Below, piece after piece: positions 22,643 to 30,740 of a stretch of DNA of 44,342 nucleotides. A model generated the notes under the pieces. It was given only the letters and a program-made list of their open reading frames with translations. It was not told where the DNA came from and searched no databases. The number at the start of each line of letters is the position of its first letter. The first letter of the stretch is position 1. A program made the translations under genes and the position numbers. The DNA is from an uncultured bacterium (lineage in GTDB: Bacteria; Actinomycetota; Coriobacteriia; Coriobacteriales; Coriobacteriaceae): assembly GCA_905214615.1 (NCBI GenBank), contig CAJMMX010000011.1, positions 1 through 44,342 on the forward strand, read 5' to 3'.

Positions 22643-25533
22643 CGCCGCCGCTCGTGGCGTGCACGCCACAGCTGCAGATAGTGCCCGATCTGCGCCGATT
22701 CGATGCGCTGGTAGGAGCTCGTGGGCAGCGACGTTAAGAACTTCTTGCCATAGCCCTTCGTCACCAGGCGAGGATCCGCCAAGATCAGCACACCGCTATC
22801 GGTCGACGAGCGAATCAAACGCCCCGCGGCCTGCTTAACCTCGAGCACCGCCTCGGGCAGCGAATAGCGCGCCCATGCGCGGTCTTCGCGCAGGTTGCGC
22901 TCGCACGAGAGCGGGTCCGTGGGGCTCGAGAACGGCAACTTGGGAATGATGACGCAGCGCAGCGTCTCGCCGCTGGCATCAAACCCCTCCCAGAAGGCCT
23001 TGAGCGCAAAAAGCGACGAGGTCGGTTCGTTGATAAACCGGTCGCGCAGGCGACGAGGAGATGAGTTGCGCTGCTGGCAGTTGAGCTCCAGACCCGCACG
23101 GGCCATCTTGGGCTCAACGCGGGCGTATAGGTCCTCCATGTCGCGCCGATTGGTGAACAACGTGAGCACCGATCCGCCCATGGCAAGATGGGCGTCGACC
23201 AGCACGCGCTCGAGCGCCGTAAGATAGCCTTCGCGGTCGCGCGGATCAGGAATATCCCCAGCCACGACCACGGCCATATTCGAATCGAAGTCGTAGCTCG
23301 AATCCAAGTGCAGCGACGATGATGTCGAGGCACCGATACGATCGAGTCCGACGGCGTGGTTAAAATGCTCAAAGCTCTTGGAAACCGTCATGGTCGCCGA
23401 TGCGAAGATAGCCGTGTGGACCTCGGGCAGCCACTCGGTTGCCAAGGCCTCACCAATATCGATGCGCTCCGCGGTCATCGACTCGCCGCCGGCGCGCAAT
23501 CTGCGATTGACTTGCAGCGAGTACACGTAGTGTTCGTCGGTACCGTCGATGATGAGTTTGAGGTTCTCGGCCAGCTCGTGCAGGCGGCGCGAGATATCAC
23601 CCAGGTCGACAACGACCTCGGGCTTGTCGGCGGCAACGGCCTGCACGAGCGCGTCGACACTCTTGTCAGCTTGTTCCAATGCGTCGATGGCAGCGTAGGC
23701 CGACTGTAAGAAATCATGCCAGTCGTCAGATTCGCGCAGCTCGGGGCCAATCCATAGGTTCGCATTGTCATAGCCCCCGCGAGCACGGCGGCCAAGCTCG
23801 CGAACGCCGTCAAACACATCGGCAATCGCCATGCTCGCACGCACAACTGTCGACGTCGCCTTGGCGGTAAGACCCAGGTAGAGCGTAGAACCCTCCGAGG
23901 TTGCCAAATCGCGGGAAACCTGGCTTAGCGCGCCGGTGCTCGAGCCACCCAGGCGCTCAAACAGAACGCGCGATTCATCCGCCGACACCACGCGCGCCCA
24001 TTGACGGCGTGCCTCACGCTCGATGGAATGGGCCTCGTCGATTACCCAATGACGAATCGGGGGTAAAATCCTGCCCTCAGCCGCGACATTGCGAAACAGC
24101 AGGGAATGGTTGGTGACCACCACATCGGCATGCGCCGCGCGACGGCGGGCGCCGTGGACCAGGCATTTATCGGGGAAAAACGGGCAGAGGCGACGGGCGC
24201 ACTCGCGCGACGCCGTCGTAAAGTCGGGACGGTTGACGCTGCGCCAGCGAATGCCGAGCGAATCGAGGTCGCCATCGGCCGACTGACACACGTACGCCAT
24301 GATGACCGCGACTGCCGTAAGCGTGTCGGCAGGATCACGCTTGGTCGTAATTTCGACTTGGCCACGGCTCATGCGCTCAAGCTTACGCAAGCATGGATAG
24401 TGGTCATAGCCCTTGAGGGCGCAAAACGATAGGCCTCCGTCCAGCTGCTCGGCAAGTTTGGGCAGCTCATGATACATGAGCTGGTCGGCAAGATTATTCG
24501 ATTTAGTCGCGATACCCACCGTGATGTTGTTGCGTCGCGCGGCCTCGGCAAAAGGCACCAGGTAAGCCATCGATTTGCCGACGCCCGTCCCCGCCTCAAT
24601 CACGCGATGCGTTCCCGTAACGAGCGCGTCACGGACCTCGAGCGCCATCGCGATCTGCTCATCGCGCGGCTCGTAGGTGGGATACATGCGATTGACCAGG
24701 CCGCCCGGGGCATAGTCCGCCTCAATCTCCTCACGACTCGGCATCTTGAGTACCGGCAGTTCATCGGCGTCCACCCGATCGTCGGCGCGATCGGCCTTGA
24801 GAACGTCAGCACGAGCGGCGCTGAGAGAGAAGATAGAACCAGGGTTCTGCCCTGCCAAGAACGAGAAGATAGGGCGATAGGACCAAGGCACGTCCGGATG
24901 CATGTCGGCTAGGCGCGCCATGAGGCCCTGGGGCAAGTCGGTGAGCGCCACGAGCAACACGCGCCATACGCCACACAGGGCGTCGACGTCGGCATTGGCA
25001 CGGTGTGACACCGAGTCACAGCCAAACAGATCGGCCATAAAAGACAGCTTGTGCGAGGCCAAGCGCGGAAGCGCGATGCGCGACAGCGCCAGCGAATCGA
25101 TCCAAATATCGCTCACGTTGACGCCGCCTTTGACCGACTCGATAAACGAGCGGTCGAACGTGGCGTTGTGTGCGATCACCGGGCAGCCACCGACAAAATC
25201 GGCGAGAGCGGCGACGGCCTCAACCGCCGACGGGGCATCTGCAACATCGGCATTTGTAATGCTCGTGAGCTCGGTAATCTCGGCGGGAATCAGCTGCCTG
25301 GGATGCACGAAGGTATCGAAGCGGTCGATGACCTCGCGGCCCGAAAGACGGGCCGCCGAGATCTCGATCAGCTCGTTGTCCTGCACCGAAAGACCCGTGG
25401 TCTCGGTATCGAGGATAATCACATCTTCCTCGATAAGGCCGAAGGACTGCGTTTTGGCGCGGTCGGCAAGCGTGGCATAGGAGTCGATGACAAACTGCGG
25501 CGTTCCTGACGAAACCGCGTCCTCGATTAGCAT
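22639..25533 (-). CDS. dinG: Exonuclease/DinG-type helicase fusion
   Basis: A 964-aa protein joining a DEDDh 3'-5' exonuclease domain (about 35-200) to an XPD/DinG-type SF2 helicase. The exonuclease has Asp42 and Glu44 in LDTETTGL, AHNATFDRSF, and a late SHRANADVDA with the His and Asp. The helicase has Walker A EAGTGVGKS (Lys320), the DEAH box at 499-502 and a C-terminal helicase domain. The stretch CARRLCPFFPDKC and a preceding Cys could supply the four Fe-S ligands. This matches the DinG form of Firmicutes and Actinobacteria, where the fusion is common; helicase activity has been questioned in some of these. It overlaps ddl by 7 nt and is presumably translated from the same message. Confidence 0.9.
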   Translation of the reverse strand: MLIEDAVSSGTPQFVIDSYATLADRAKTQSFGLIEEDVIILDTETTGLSVQDNELIEISAARLSGREVIDRFDTFVHPRQLIPAEITELTSITNADVADAPSAVEAVAALADFVGGCPVIAHNATFDRSFIESVKGGVNVSDIWIDSLALSRIALPRLASHKLSFMADLFGCDSVSHRANADVDALCGVWRVLLVALTDLPQGLMARLADMHPDVPWSYRPIFSFLAGQNPGSIFSLSAARADVLKADRADDRVDADELPVLKMPSREEIEADYAPGGLVNRMYPTYEPRDEQIAMALEVRDALVTGTHRVIEAGTGVGKSMAYLVPFAEAARRNNITVGIATKSNNLADQLMYHELPKLAEQLDGGLSFCALKGYDHYPCLRKLERMSRGQVEITTKRDPADTLTAVAVIMAYVCQSADGDLDSLGIRWRSVNRPDFTTASRECARRLCPFFPDKCLVHGARRRAAHADVVVTNHSLLFRNVAAEGRILPPIRHWVIDEAHSIEREARRQWARVVSADESRVLFERLGGSSTGALSQVSRDLATSEGSTLYLGLTAKATSTVVRASMAIADVFDGVRELGRRARGGYDNANLWIGPELRESDDWHDFLQSAYAAIDALEQADKSVDALVQAVAADKPEVVVDLGDISRRLHELAENLKLIIDGTDEHYVYSLQVNRRLRAGGESMTAERIDIGEALATEWLPEVHTAIFASATMTVSKSFEHFNHAVGLDRIGASTSSSLHLDSSYDFDSNMAVVVAGDIPDPRDREGYLTALERVLVDAHLAMGGSVLTLFTNRRDMEDLYARVEPKMARAGLELNCQQRNSSPRRLRDRFINEPTSSLFALKAFWEGFDASGETLRCVIIPKLPFSSPTDPLSCERNLREDRAWARYSLPEAVLEVKQAAGRLIRSSTDSGVLILADPRLVTKGYGKKFLTSLPTSSYQRIESAQIGHYLQLWRARHERRR

Positions 25534-26492
25534 GCAATGCCCGCTCGACGAAGGCCCATACGGATCAGGCTGTCACAGACCTGCGGGAACGTCATGTCGT
25601 CGGTGTGGCGGATCTCATCCGGATACAGCGACGTATCGGTCATGCCGGGAATGGTATTGGTCTCGAGGATAACGGGGCCGTCCTCGCTCACAATAAAGTC
25701 GCTGCGCGAGATACCCAGGCAACCGAGGGCCTTGTGAGCGGCACAGGCAAGTTCCTGAGCGCGAGCGTAATTCTCGGTTGAAATCTGCGCCGGAATGCGA
25801 TGGATATCCGTAGGGTCGACATACTTCACGTCCAGATCGTAGAACTCGCAGTCCTCGGGCTTACGAATCTCGACAATCGGCAGGGCGCGCACGTCATCTT
25901 CGCCGTATACGCCGACGGTGATCTCGGTACCCTCGATGCACTTCTCGACCAGCACTTTGTCGCCATACTCAAACGCCTTGGCGATTGCCGCGGGCAGCTC
26001 GGAGGGCTCATGGACCAGGGAAATGCCATAGCTGGAACCGTTGACGGCCGGCTTCACAAAGCAACGCTCGCCACAAACCTCGACGATATGATCGATATCG
26101 ACTTTATCGCCCACCTCGAGCGCGAGGCCGGGGGCAATGGGAATGCCCGCCTTGGCGTACAGGAGCTTAGAGACCTCCTTGTCGGCACCGCAGGCGCTGG
26201 CAAGCACGCCCGAGGCCGTGTAGGGGATACCCAGGGTCTCCATGGCACCCTGCATGGCGCCATCCTCACCGCCGGCGCCGTGCATGGCGATAAATGCCAC
26301 ATCGAATCCGCCGGTCGCCATGGTTACCATAAAGTCATCAGCGGCCGTGTCAAGCAGCTCCACCGAGGTGTAGCCGGCTTCCTTCAGCGCCACCACAACG
26401 TTCTTTCCCGAATCGAGCGAGATCTCGCGCTCGGCGGAATGACCGCCCGCCAAGACCGCTACGTGCATGTTCTCTAGGCTTTTACCCGGCAT
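25527..26492 (-). CDS. ddl: D-alanine--D-alanine ligase
   Basis: An ATP-grasp enzyme that makes the D-Ala-D-Ala dipeptide of peptidoglycan. Landmarks are VLAGGHSAEREISL at the N-terminus, HGAGGEDGAMQG, KPAVNGSSYG in the ATP-grasp region and LETNTIPGMTDTSLYP near the C-terminus with the metal-binding Glu/Asn. At 321 aa it is a normal Ddl. AGGAGGAG ends 7 nt before the ATG. It is the first gene of a pair with the downstream helicase, an unusual partner. The short form with EDG and SYG fits a ligase rather than a D-Ala-D-Lac enzyme, though specificity cannot be proven by eye. Confidence 0.94.
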   Translation of the reverse strand: MPGKSLENMHVAVLAGGHSAEREISLDSGKNVVVALKEAGYTSVELLDTAADDFMVTMATGGFDVAFIAMHGAGGEDGAMQGAMETLGIPYTASGVLASACGADKEVSKLLYAKAGIPIAPGLALEVGDKVDIDHIVEVCGERCFVKPAVNGSSYGISLVHEPSELPAAIAKAFEYGDKVLVEKCIEGTEITVGVYGEDDVRALPIVEIRKPEDCEFYDLDVKYVDPTDIHRIPAQISTENYARAQELACAAHKALGCLGISRSDFIVSEDGPVILETNTIPGMTDTSLYPDEIRHTDDMTFPQVCDSLIRMGLRRAGIAC

Positions 26493-26532
26493 GGGCAGAC
26501 TCCTCCTCTATAATTTCTGCAGCTGATACCAT

Positions 26533-26562
26533 ATTGTAGCGATACCCTCTACGTTTCCCCAA
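26533..26562 (-). promoter_or_regulatory. Probable ddl promoter
   Basis: On the minus strand TTGGGG and TACAAT are 18 bp apart, about 40 bp before the ddl start. The -35 is a weak match. Confidence 0.4.
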
Positions 26563-26577
26563 AATCGAAAGGCTTCC

Positions 26578-27630
26578 ATGAATCCCAGGACTAAATCTCA
26601 GGACATTCGCGACTTGAGCCAAAACGATATTCGCGAGCTCGTGGCCGAACTTGGCCAGCCCGCCTTCCGCGCGAAGCAGCTCATCGAATGGGTCTTTGAG
26701 AAGAACGTTTGTTCGTTTGACGATATGACCAACCTTCCCAAGGCTTTCCGCGAGCAGCTTAAAGAGGCGTTTGCCTTTGATACGCCGACTGAACTCACCA
26801 AGCAGGTTTCTAAAGATGGCTCTCGCAAGTATCTGCTCGAGTACCACGACGGCATTTCCGTTGAAACTGTCGGTATGCCCCGTCGTAACAAGCTTTCCGT
26901 CTGCGTTTCCACCCAGGCAGGCTGCGGCATGGGCTGTGCCTTTTGCGCTACCGGTCTCAACGGCCTCAAGCGCTCTCTGACTGCTCAAGAGATCGTCGAC
27001 CAGGTGCTTCATGTATCCAACGACTTTGGCGAGCGTGCCACAAGCGTTGTCTTCATGGGCCAGGGCGAGCCGTTTGCCAACTACGACGAGGTTCTCAAGG
27101 CATTGCGTATCCTCAACGACCCCGATGGCATCGGTATCGGCGCTCGTCACCTCACCGTCTCTACCAGCGGCGTTATTCCCGGTATTCGCAAATTTGCCGA
27201 TATTCCCGAGCAGTTCACGCTTGCCGTTTCCCTGCATTCCGCCATCCAATCGACGCGCAATAAGCTCATGCCCGGTGTTAAGAAGTACACGCTGCTTCGC
27301 CTTCACGAGGCGCTTCAGCTCTACACCGAGAAGACTGGCCGCCGCCCGACCTATGAGTATGCCATGATCGAAGGCATCAACGATACGAATCCCGAGATGC
27401 AGGCACTCTGCGACTTCTGCGAGGGAACGCTGTGCCACGTTAACCTGATTCAACTTAACGACATCGAGGGCAGCCCGCTCAAGCCGTCGCCGATTCATAA
27501 GGTTGAGGATCTTCAGCGTCGTCTTGAGTCCCGTGGCATCGAGACCACGATTCGTAACTCCCGTGGTAACGATATTGACGCCGCTTGCGGACAGCTGAAA
27601 CAGCGCTTTAAAGTTCAGAAGAACGCATAG
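26578..27630 (+). CDS. rlmN: 23S rRNA (adenine2503-C2)-methyltransferase, radical SAM
   Basis: It methylates A2503 of 23S rRNA and A37 of some tRNAs. The radical-SAM cluster motif CxxxCxxC is Cys116, Cys120, Cys123 (CGMGCAFC). MGQGEPFANYDEV and SLHSAIQSTRNKLMP are typical of RlmN. The C-terminal Cys in DAACGQLKQRF corresponds to the methyl-carrying cysteine. Length is 350 aa, normal. AAAGG precedes the ATG. It stands alone on the plus strand, divergent from ddl, and ends at a terminator. A long antisense frame across it is a shadow. Confidence 0.96.
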   Translation: MNPRTKSQDIRDLSQNDIRELVAELGQPAFRAKQLIEWVFEKNVCSFDDMTNLPKAFREQLKEAFAFDTPTELTKQVSKDGSRKYLLEYHDGISVETVGMPRRNKLSVCVSTQAGCGMGCAFCATGLNGLKRSLTAQEIVDQVLHVSNDFGERATSVVFMGQGEPFANYDEVLKALRILNDPDGIGIGARHLTVSTSGVIPGIRKFADIPEQFTLAVSLHSAIQSTRNKLMPGVKKYTLLRLHEALQLYTEKTGRRPTYEYAMIEGINDTNPEMQALCDFCEGTLCHVNLIQLNDIEGSPLKPSPIHKVEDLQRRLESRGIETTIRNSRGNDIDAACGQLKQRFKVQKNA

Positions 27631-27648
27631 GGGAGTCGCACTCCAAAA

Positions 27649-27664
27649 CGTTTCATGTGAAACA
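27649..27664. promoter_or_regulatory. Degenerate parS-like site after rlmN
   Basis: CGTTTCATGTGAAACA differs from the 16-bp parS consensus TGTTTCACGTGAAACA at two positions. It lies 19 bp past the rlmN stop and about 2.2 kb from the perfect cluster. Confidence 0.5.
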
Positions 27665-27670
27665 TCGAAC

Positions 27671-27706
27671 GGCCCCGGTTGCAGGATATGCAACCGGGGC
27701 CGTTTC
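27671..27706 (+). terminator. Terminator of rlmN
   Basis: A perfect 12-bp stem, GGCCCCGGTTGC/GCAACCGGGGCC, with a 7-nt loop and a T-rich tail. Confidence 0.85.
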
Positions 27707-27759
27707 ATTTATTGACCTCAATTTTGGAGCAGCTGCTACCTTTCCCATTTTTTACGGAC

Positions 27760-27806
27760 AAAATAAGGGGCCCTTGTCTCATGAATCAGACAAGGGCCCC
27801 TTAAAA
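27760..27806. terminator. Terminator of the par operon, probably bidirectional
   Basis: A stem of about 16 bp, AAGGGGCCCTTGTCT/AGACAAGGGCCCCTT, flanked by A- and T-rich tails on both sides. On the minus strand it follows the last gene of the parAB operon. Confidence 0.85.
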
Positions 27807-27829
27807 TATGCAGGGTAATTGTTAGGTAC

Positions 27830-28084
27830 CTAATAGCCTACATTTTCCCATTGGTTGCTAACCCAACCTTGATTAATCTTAGGATTTTTCGTTACCTGAG
27901 CAGTGCGCATGGCAACATCTTCTGTCATAACATCCATTTTCTTCTTGGACGTATCAACGATATCTTGCGCGCCACGAAGCAAACGACCTCGAAGTTCATC
28001 GTCTGTCGCGATCTTATAGCCAGCAAAGGCACCAGCAGCGATAGTCGTCGCCAATGCAATCGCAGTAAAAATCTTATTCCTCAT
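27830..28084 (-). CDS. Small membrane protein, third gene of the par operon
   Basis: An 84-aa protein of no named family. An N-terminal TM helix (about 4-25, ending AGYKIA) is followed by a charged helical segment (DDELRGRLLRGAQDIVDTSKKK) and a polar tail. The layout loosely recalls YtxH-type proteins, but I would not assign it. The ATG at 28084 is inside the last codons of parB (11-nt overlap) and is preceded by a GGGGG run 5 nt upstream. An earlier TTG (28102) is less likely. Tight coupling to parB suggests expression with the segregation system. A membrane tether is a possible role, purely by inference. Confidence 0.65.
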   Translation of the reverse strand: MRNKIFTAIALATTIAAGAFAGYKIATDDELRGRLLRGAQDIVDTSKKKMDVMTEDVAMRTAQVTKNPKINQGWVSNQWENVGY

Positions 28085-28979
28085 CTTGGCCCCCTTGATC
28101 AAACTGAATCATTTCACCAAGAATACGAGAAAGCTCTTCTTCGTCTTTAAACTCAATTTCAATCTTATTCTTTCCACGCGAGCTCTTCACACGCACGTTG
28201 GTATTAAATACCTGGCGAAGCACACGGGCAGCCTTTTTAAAAGACTGAGGCGTTGCAGGCCTCGGCGTCTTAGGCGTCTCTCCGGCAGAAAACAATGGAG
28301 CAAGATTTTCTGTCGCTCTTACGGAAAGGCCCTCTGCAACAACCTTTTCTGCAAGTCGAATTCGAGCATCCTCATAGGGAACTGCAAGAATCGCACGTGC
28401 ATGACCAGCAGTAAGTTTACCCTCAAAAATCATCTGCTGAACTACTTCAGGGAGATCGAGAAGGCGCAACGAATTTGTAATTGCAGAGCGTGATTTGCTT
28501 ACTGCCTTCGACAATGCCTCCTGGGTCATACCGCTGGCATCAATGAGCTGGCGATAGCCCTTAGCCTCTTCGACGGGATTCAGATCAGAACGCTGAAGGT
28601 TTTCGATAAGAGCAAGAGCCAGCATCTCTTCATCATTAACATCTTTAATGATGACAGGCAGCTCCTCAAGACCAGCAAGCTTTGACGCCTGGTAACGACG
28701 CTCACCAGCGATAATCTCATAGCCGTTTCCATGCTTGCGAACCAAGAGCGGCTGCAAAACGCCATGCTCTTGGATTGACTCGCTCAACTCGCGAAGTTCA
28801 GTTTCATTAAAATGAATTCGCGGTTGATTAGGGTTGGGAACGATATCCTCAATAGGTAGTTTTGTTACAGATGCGGCATTTGAAGCAGATACAGCAGAAC
28901 CACCGGTCTCATACTCGGCCTCTGAGACCAAAGCATTGAGTCCACGTCCCAATCCGCCACGTTTCTTTACACTAGGCAC
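28074..28979 (-). CDS. parB: Chromosome-partitioning protein ParB (Spo0J)
   Basis: It binds parS, spreads as a CTP-dependent clamp and loads SMC. It contains the N-terminal CTPase motifs (IVPNPNQPRIHF, then GERRYQASK and ENLQRSDLNPVEEAKGY), a central HTH (TQEALSKAVSKSRSAITN) and a C-terminal dimerisation segment. Length is 301 aa. The start overlaps the end of parA by 8 nt. Three perfect parS sites lie immediately upstream of parA. Base composition is lower in GC than most of the window. Confidence 0.97.
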   Translation of the reverse strand: MPSVKKRGGLGRGLNALVSEAEYETGGSAVSASNAASVTKLPIEDIVPNPNQPRIHFNETELRELSESIQEHGVLQPLLVRKHGNGYEIIAGERRYQASKLAGLEELPVIIKDVNDEEMLALALIENLQRSDLNPVEEAKGYRQLIDASGMTQEALSKAVSKSRSAITNSLRLLDLPEVVQQMIFEGKLTAGHARAILAVPYEDARIRLAEKVVAEGLSVRATENLAPLFSAGETPKTPRPATPQSFKKAARVLRQVFNTNVRVKSSRGKNKIEIEFKDEEELSRILGEMIQFDQGGQDEE

Positions 28980-29772
28980 GCTTGATCACCTCTTTTGCAA
29001 GGTTCATATACGCTTTTGCACCCTTATTTTGAGGTGCATAGGTAATTACCGGTTCTCCAAAAGACGGAGCTTCGGAGATTTTAACCGTACGGGGGATTAG
29101 CGTCTTAAATGCCTTATCACCAAAGTATGATTGAACCTCCTCAACAACCTGATTCGATAGAGAAGTACGCGAGTCATACATGGTCATAAGCACACCATAG
29201 GTGTCTAAGCCCTTGTTCAGACGTGATTTGACCATCTTCATTGACTCTAGCAGCTTCGTAACGCCCTCGAGTGCATAGTACTCGCACTGGATCGGAATCA
29301 AAACGCTGTCTGCTGCGGTCAAGGCATTGATAGTAAGCAGGCCGAGCGAAGGAGGACAGTCAATGAAAATAAAATCGAACTCGTCCTGAATCGGCTCAAG
29401 CAAATCTTTGAGGCGGGTTTCACGAGCAATTGCGCTTACGAGCTCAATTTCGGCACCTGCAAGCTGAATCGTAGCTGGAATTACGAATACCTTTTTGCAA
29501 TTTGTATCAAGAACAAGCGATTCTGCCGGCACATCATTCAACAATGCATCATAGATGCAGCGATCAAGGTCTTCTTTTTCAATTCCAAATCCACTGGTGC
29601 TGTTTCCCTGCGGATCAAAATCGACAATCAGTGTCTTACGACCCTGCTCACCCAGTGCTGCTGCAAGGTTCACAGCCGTCGTTGACTTACCGACGCCGCC
29701 TTTTTGATTGATGATTGCAATGATACGCGTGTCTTTTGCGCTCTTAGAACGCTTAACGTCGCGAAATCCCAC
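28972..29772 (-). CDS. parA: Chromosome-partitioning ATPase ParA (Soj)
   Basis: A Walker-type ATPase that segregates ParB-parS complexes and, in Bacillus, modulates DnaA. The deviant Walker A KGGVGKST is at residues 24-31. The Walker B-like FIFIDCPPSLG and the CEYYALEG motif follow. Length is 266 aa with a short basic N-terminal extension. The start is a GTG with AGGAGGG a few nt upstream. Operon order is parA-parB-small membrane protein. The parS cluster lies between it and rsmG, so ParB binding could autoregulate it. Confidence 0.97.
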   Translation of the reverse strand: MGFRDVKRSKSAKDTRIIAIINQKGGVGKSTTAVNLAAALGEQGRKTLIVDFDPQGNSTSGFGIEKEDLDRCIYDALLNDVPAESLVLDTNCKKVFVIPATIQLAGAEIELVSAIARETRLKDLLEPIQDEFDFIFIDCPPSLGLLTINALTAADSVLIPIQCEYYALEGVTKLLESMKMVKSRLNKGLDTYGVLMTMYDSRTSLSNQVVEEVQSYFGDKAFKTLIPRTVKISEAPSFGEPVITYAPQNKGAKAYMNLAKEVIKRA

Positions 29773-29811
29773 GGTCCCTCCTGGTGTGTATTAAAGCTGT
29801 CAAACGGAGGA

Positions 29812-29905
29812 TGTTTCACGTGAAACATTCCGATTCGATATCAACCGCCATGTTTCACGTGAAACACTGCAAGTTGTTAGTATCCATTATGTTTCACGTG
29901 AAACA
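29812..29905. promoter_or_regulatory. parS: Three perfect parS sites, 39-bp period
   Basis: The 16-bp palindrome TGTTTCACGTGAAACA occurs without mismatch at 29812-29827, 29851-29866 and 29890-29905. Start-to-start spacing is exactly 39 bp each time. It is the classical ParB/Spo0J recognition sequence. The sites fill the 134-bp gap between rsmG and parA. Confidence 0.97.
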
Positions 29906-29906
29906 T

Positions 29907-30644
29907 CTAGGCAAGCGGATTCTTCTTTGCCATGCCATTTGCACGAGGCAATGAAACGGATGCCGGATGACTCTTTTTAAGAACAATGAACTCCCTGTGG
30001 CCCAAGCCCTCAGGCAAATCGATTGCGTCATTCAGAAGCAAAGTGAAGCCGCAAATCTTAGCTGCTGACATGCCGGAAGCAAGCTCCTCATCCGAAGGAT
30101 TACCCTTGGTGATAACAAATAGCCCTCCGTCTTTGAGGAACGGAGCAGCATACTCAACAAGAATCGGTAGAGGGGCAAGTGCGCGGGCGGTTACGACAGA
30201 AAACTGCTTCTTATGGCTTCGAGCATATTCTTCAAGGCGATCATGAACCGCATGAGCATGTTTCAATCCAAGAACATCAACAAAAGAATTGACAGCATCA
30301 ACCTTCTTACCAACAGAGTCAATATAAGTAGCTTTACGATGCATGGTTATGGTTAACGGAATACCAGGGAAGCCCGCACCTGTTCCCATATCGAGCAAAG
30401 CTCCCTCAGGAGCCTTATTTATATAGGGGAGCAAAACAAGTGAGTCGAGGATATGAAGTACCGCAGCATCTTCTATGTTAAGAATACGGGTGAGATTGGT
30501 TGTCTTATTTGTTTCCAGAACCAAATCCAAATGTTGAATACATTTCCTCAGCTCAGTATCAGTTACGCTCAAGGAATACTCTTTGCAATAGGAAGTTAGA
30601 CGACTCAACATCTCGTCAGCCTGCTGATCAGTAAGTACTAACAA
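29907..30644 (-). CDS. rsmG: 16S rRNA (guanine527-N7)-methyltransferase
   Basis: It methylates G527 of 16S rRNA with SAM. The SAM-binding motif LLDMGTGAGFPGIPL and the VTARALAPLPILVEY segment are typical of RsmG/GidB. The open frame runs to a TTG at 30692, but AAGGAG at 30651-30656 sits 6 nt before a TTG at 30644, which gives a normal 245-aa protein. The longer frame would begin in the terminator of the preceding operon. The position next to parAB is conserved in many bacteria. Confidence 0.93.
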   Translation of the reverse strand: MLVLTDQQADEMLSRLTSYCKEYSLSVTDTELRKCIQHLDLVLETNKTTNLTRILNIEDAAVLHILDSLVLLPYINKAPEGALLDMGTGAGFPGIPLTITMHRKATYIDSVGKKVDAVNSFVDVLGLKHAHAVHDRLEEYARSHKKQFSVVTARALAPLPILVEYAAPFLKDGGLFVITKGNPSDEELASGMSAAKICGFTLLLNDAIDLPEGLGHREFIVLKKSHPASVSLPRANGMAKKNPLA

Positions 30645-30689
30645 CGAAAGCTCCTTTCTGACAAAAATCAGTGTATCGAGAACTTTTGA

Positions 30690-30722
30690 CAAAAAAAGGG
30701 GACGTGGAAACCACGTCCCCTT
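30690..30722 (-). terminator. Terminator of the rpmH-rnpA-yidD-yidC-jag operon
   Basis: Minus-strand hairpin AAGGGGACGTGG-ttt-CCACGTCCCCTT (12-bp perfect stem) followed by eight Ts, 18 nt past the jag stop. Confidence 0.92.
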
Positions 30723-30740
30723 AGCATAAGCTCGAGTAGA

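Noticed and set aside
26482..27708. 408-codon open frame antisense to rlmN
   Set aside because: Shadow of rlmN, which has the intact radical-SAM motif and an SD.
29907..30692. rsmG start at 30692
   Set aside because: A TTG directly at the T-tract of the upstream terminator. AAGGAG 6 nt before the TTG at 30644 supports the shorter protein.
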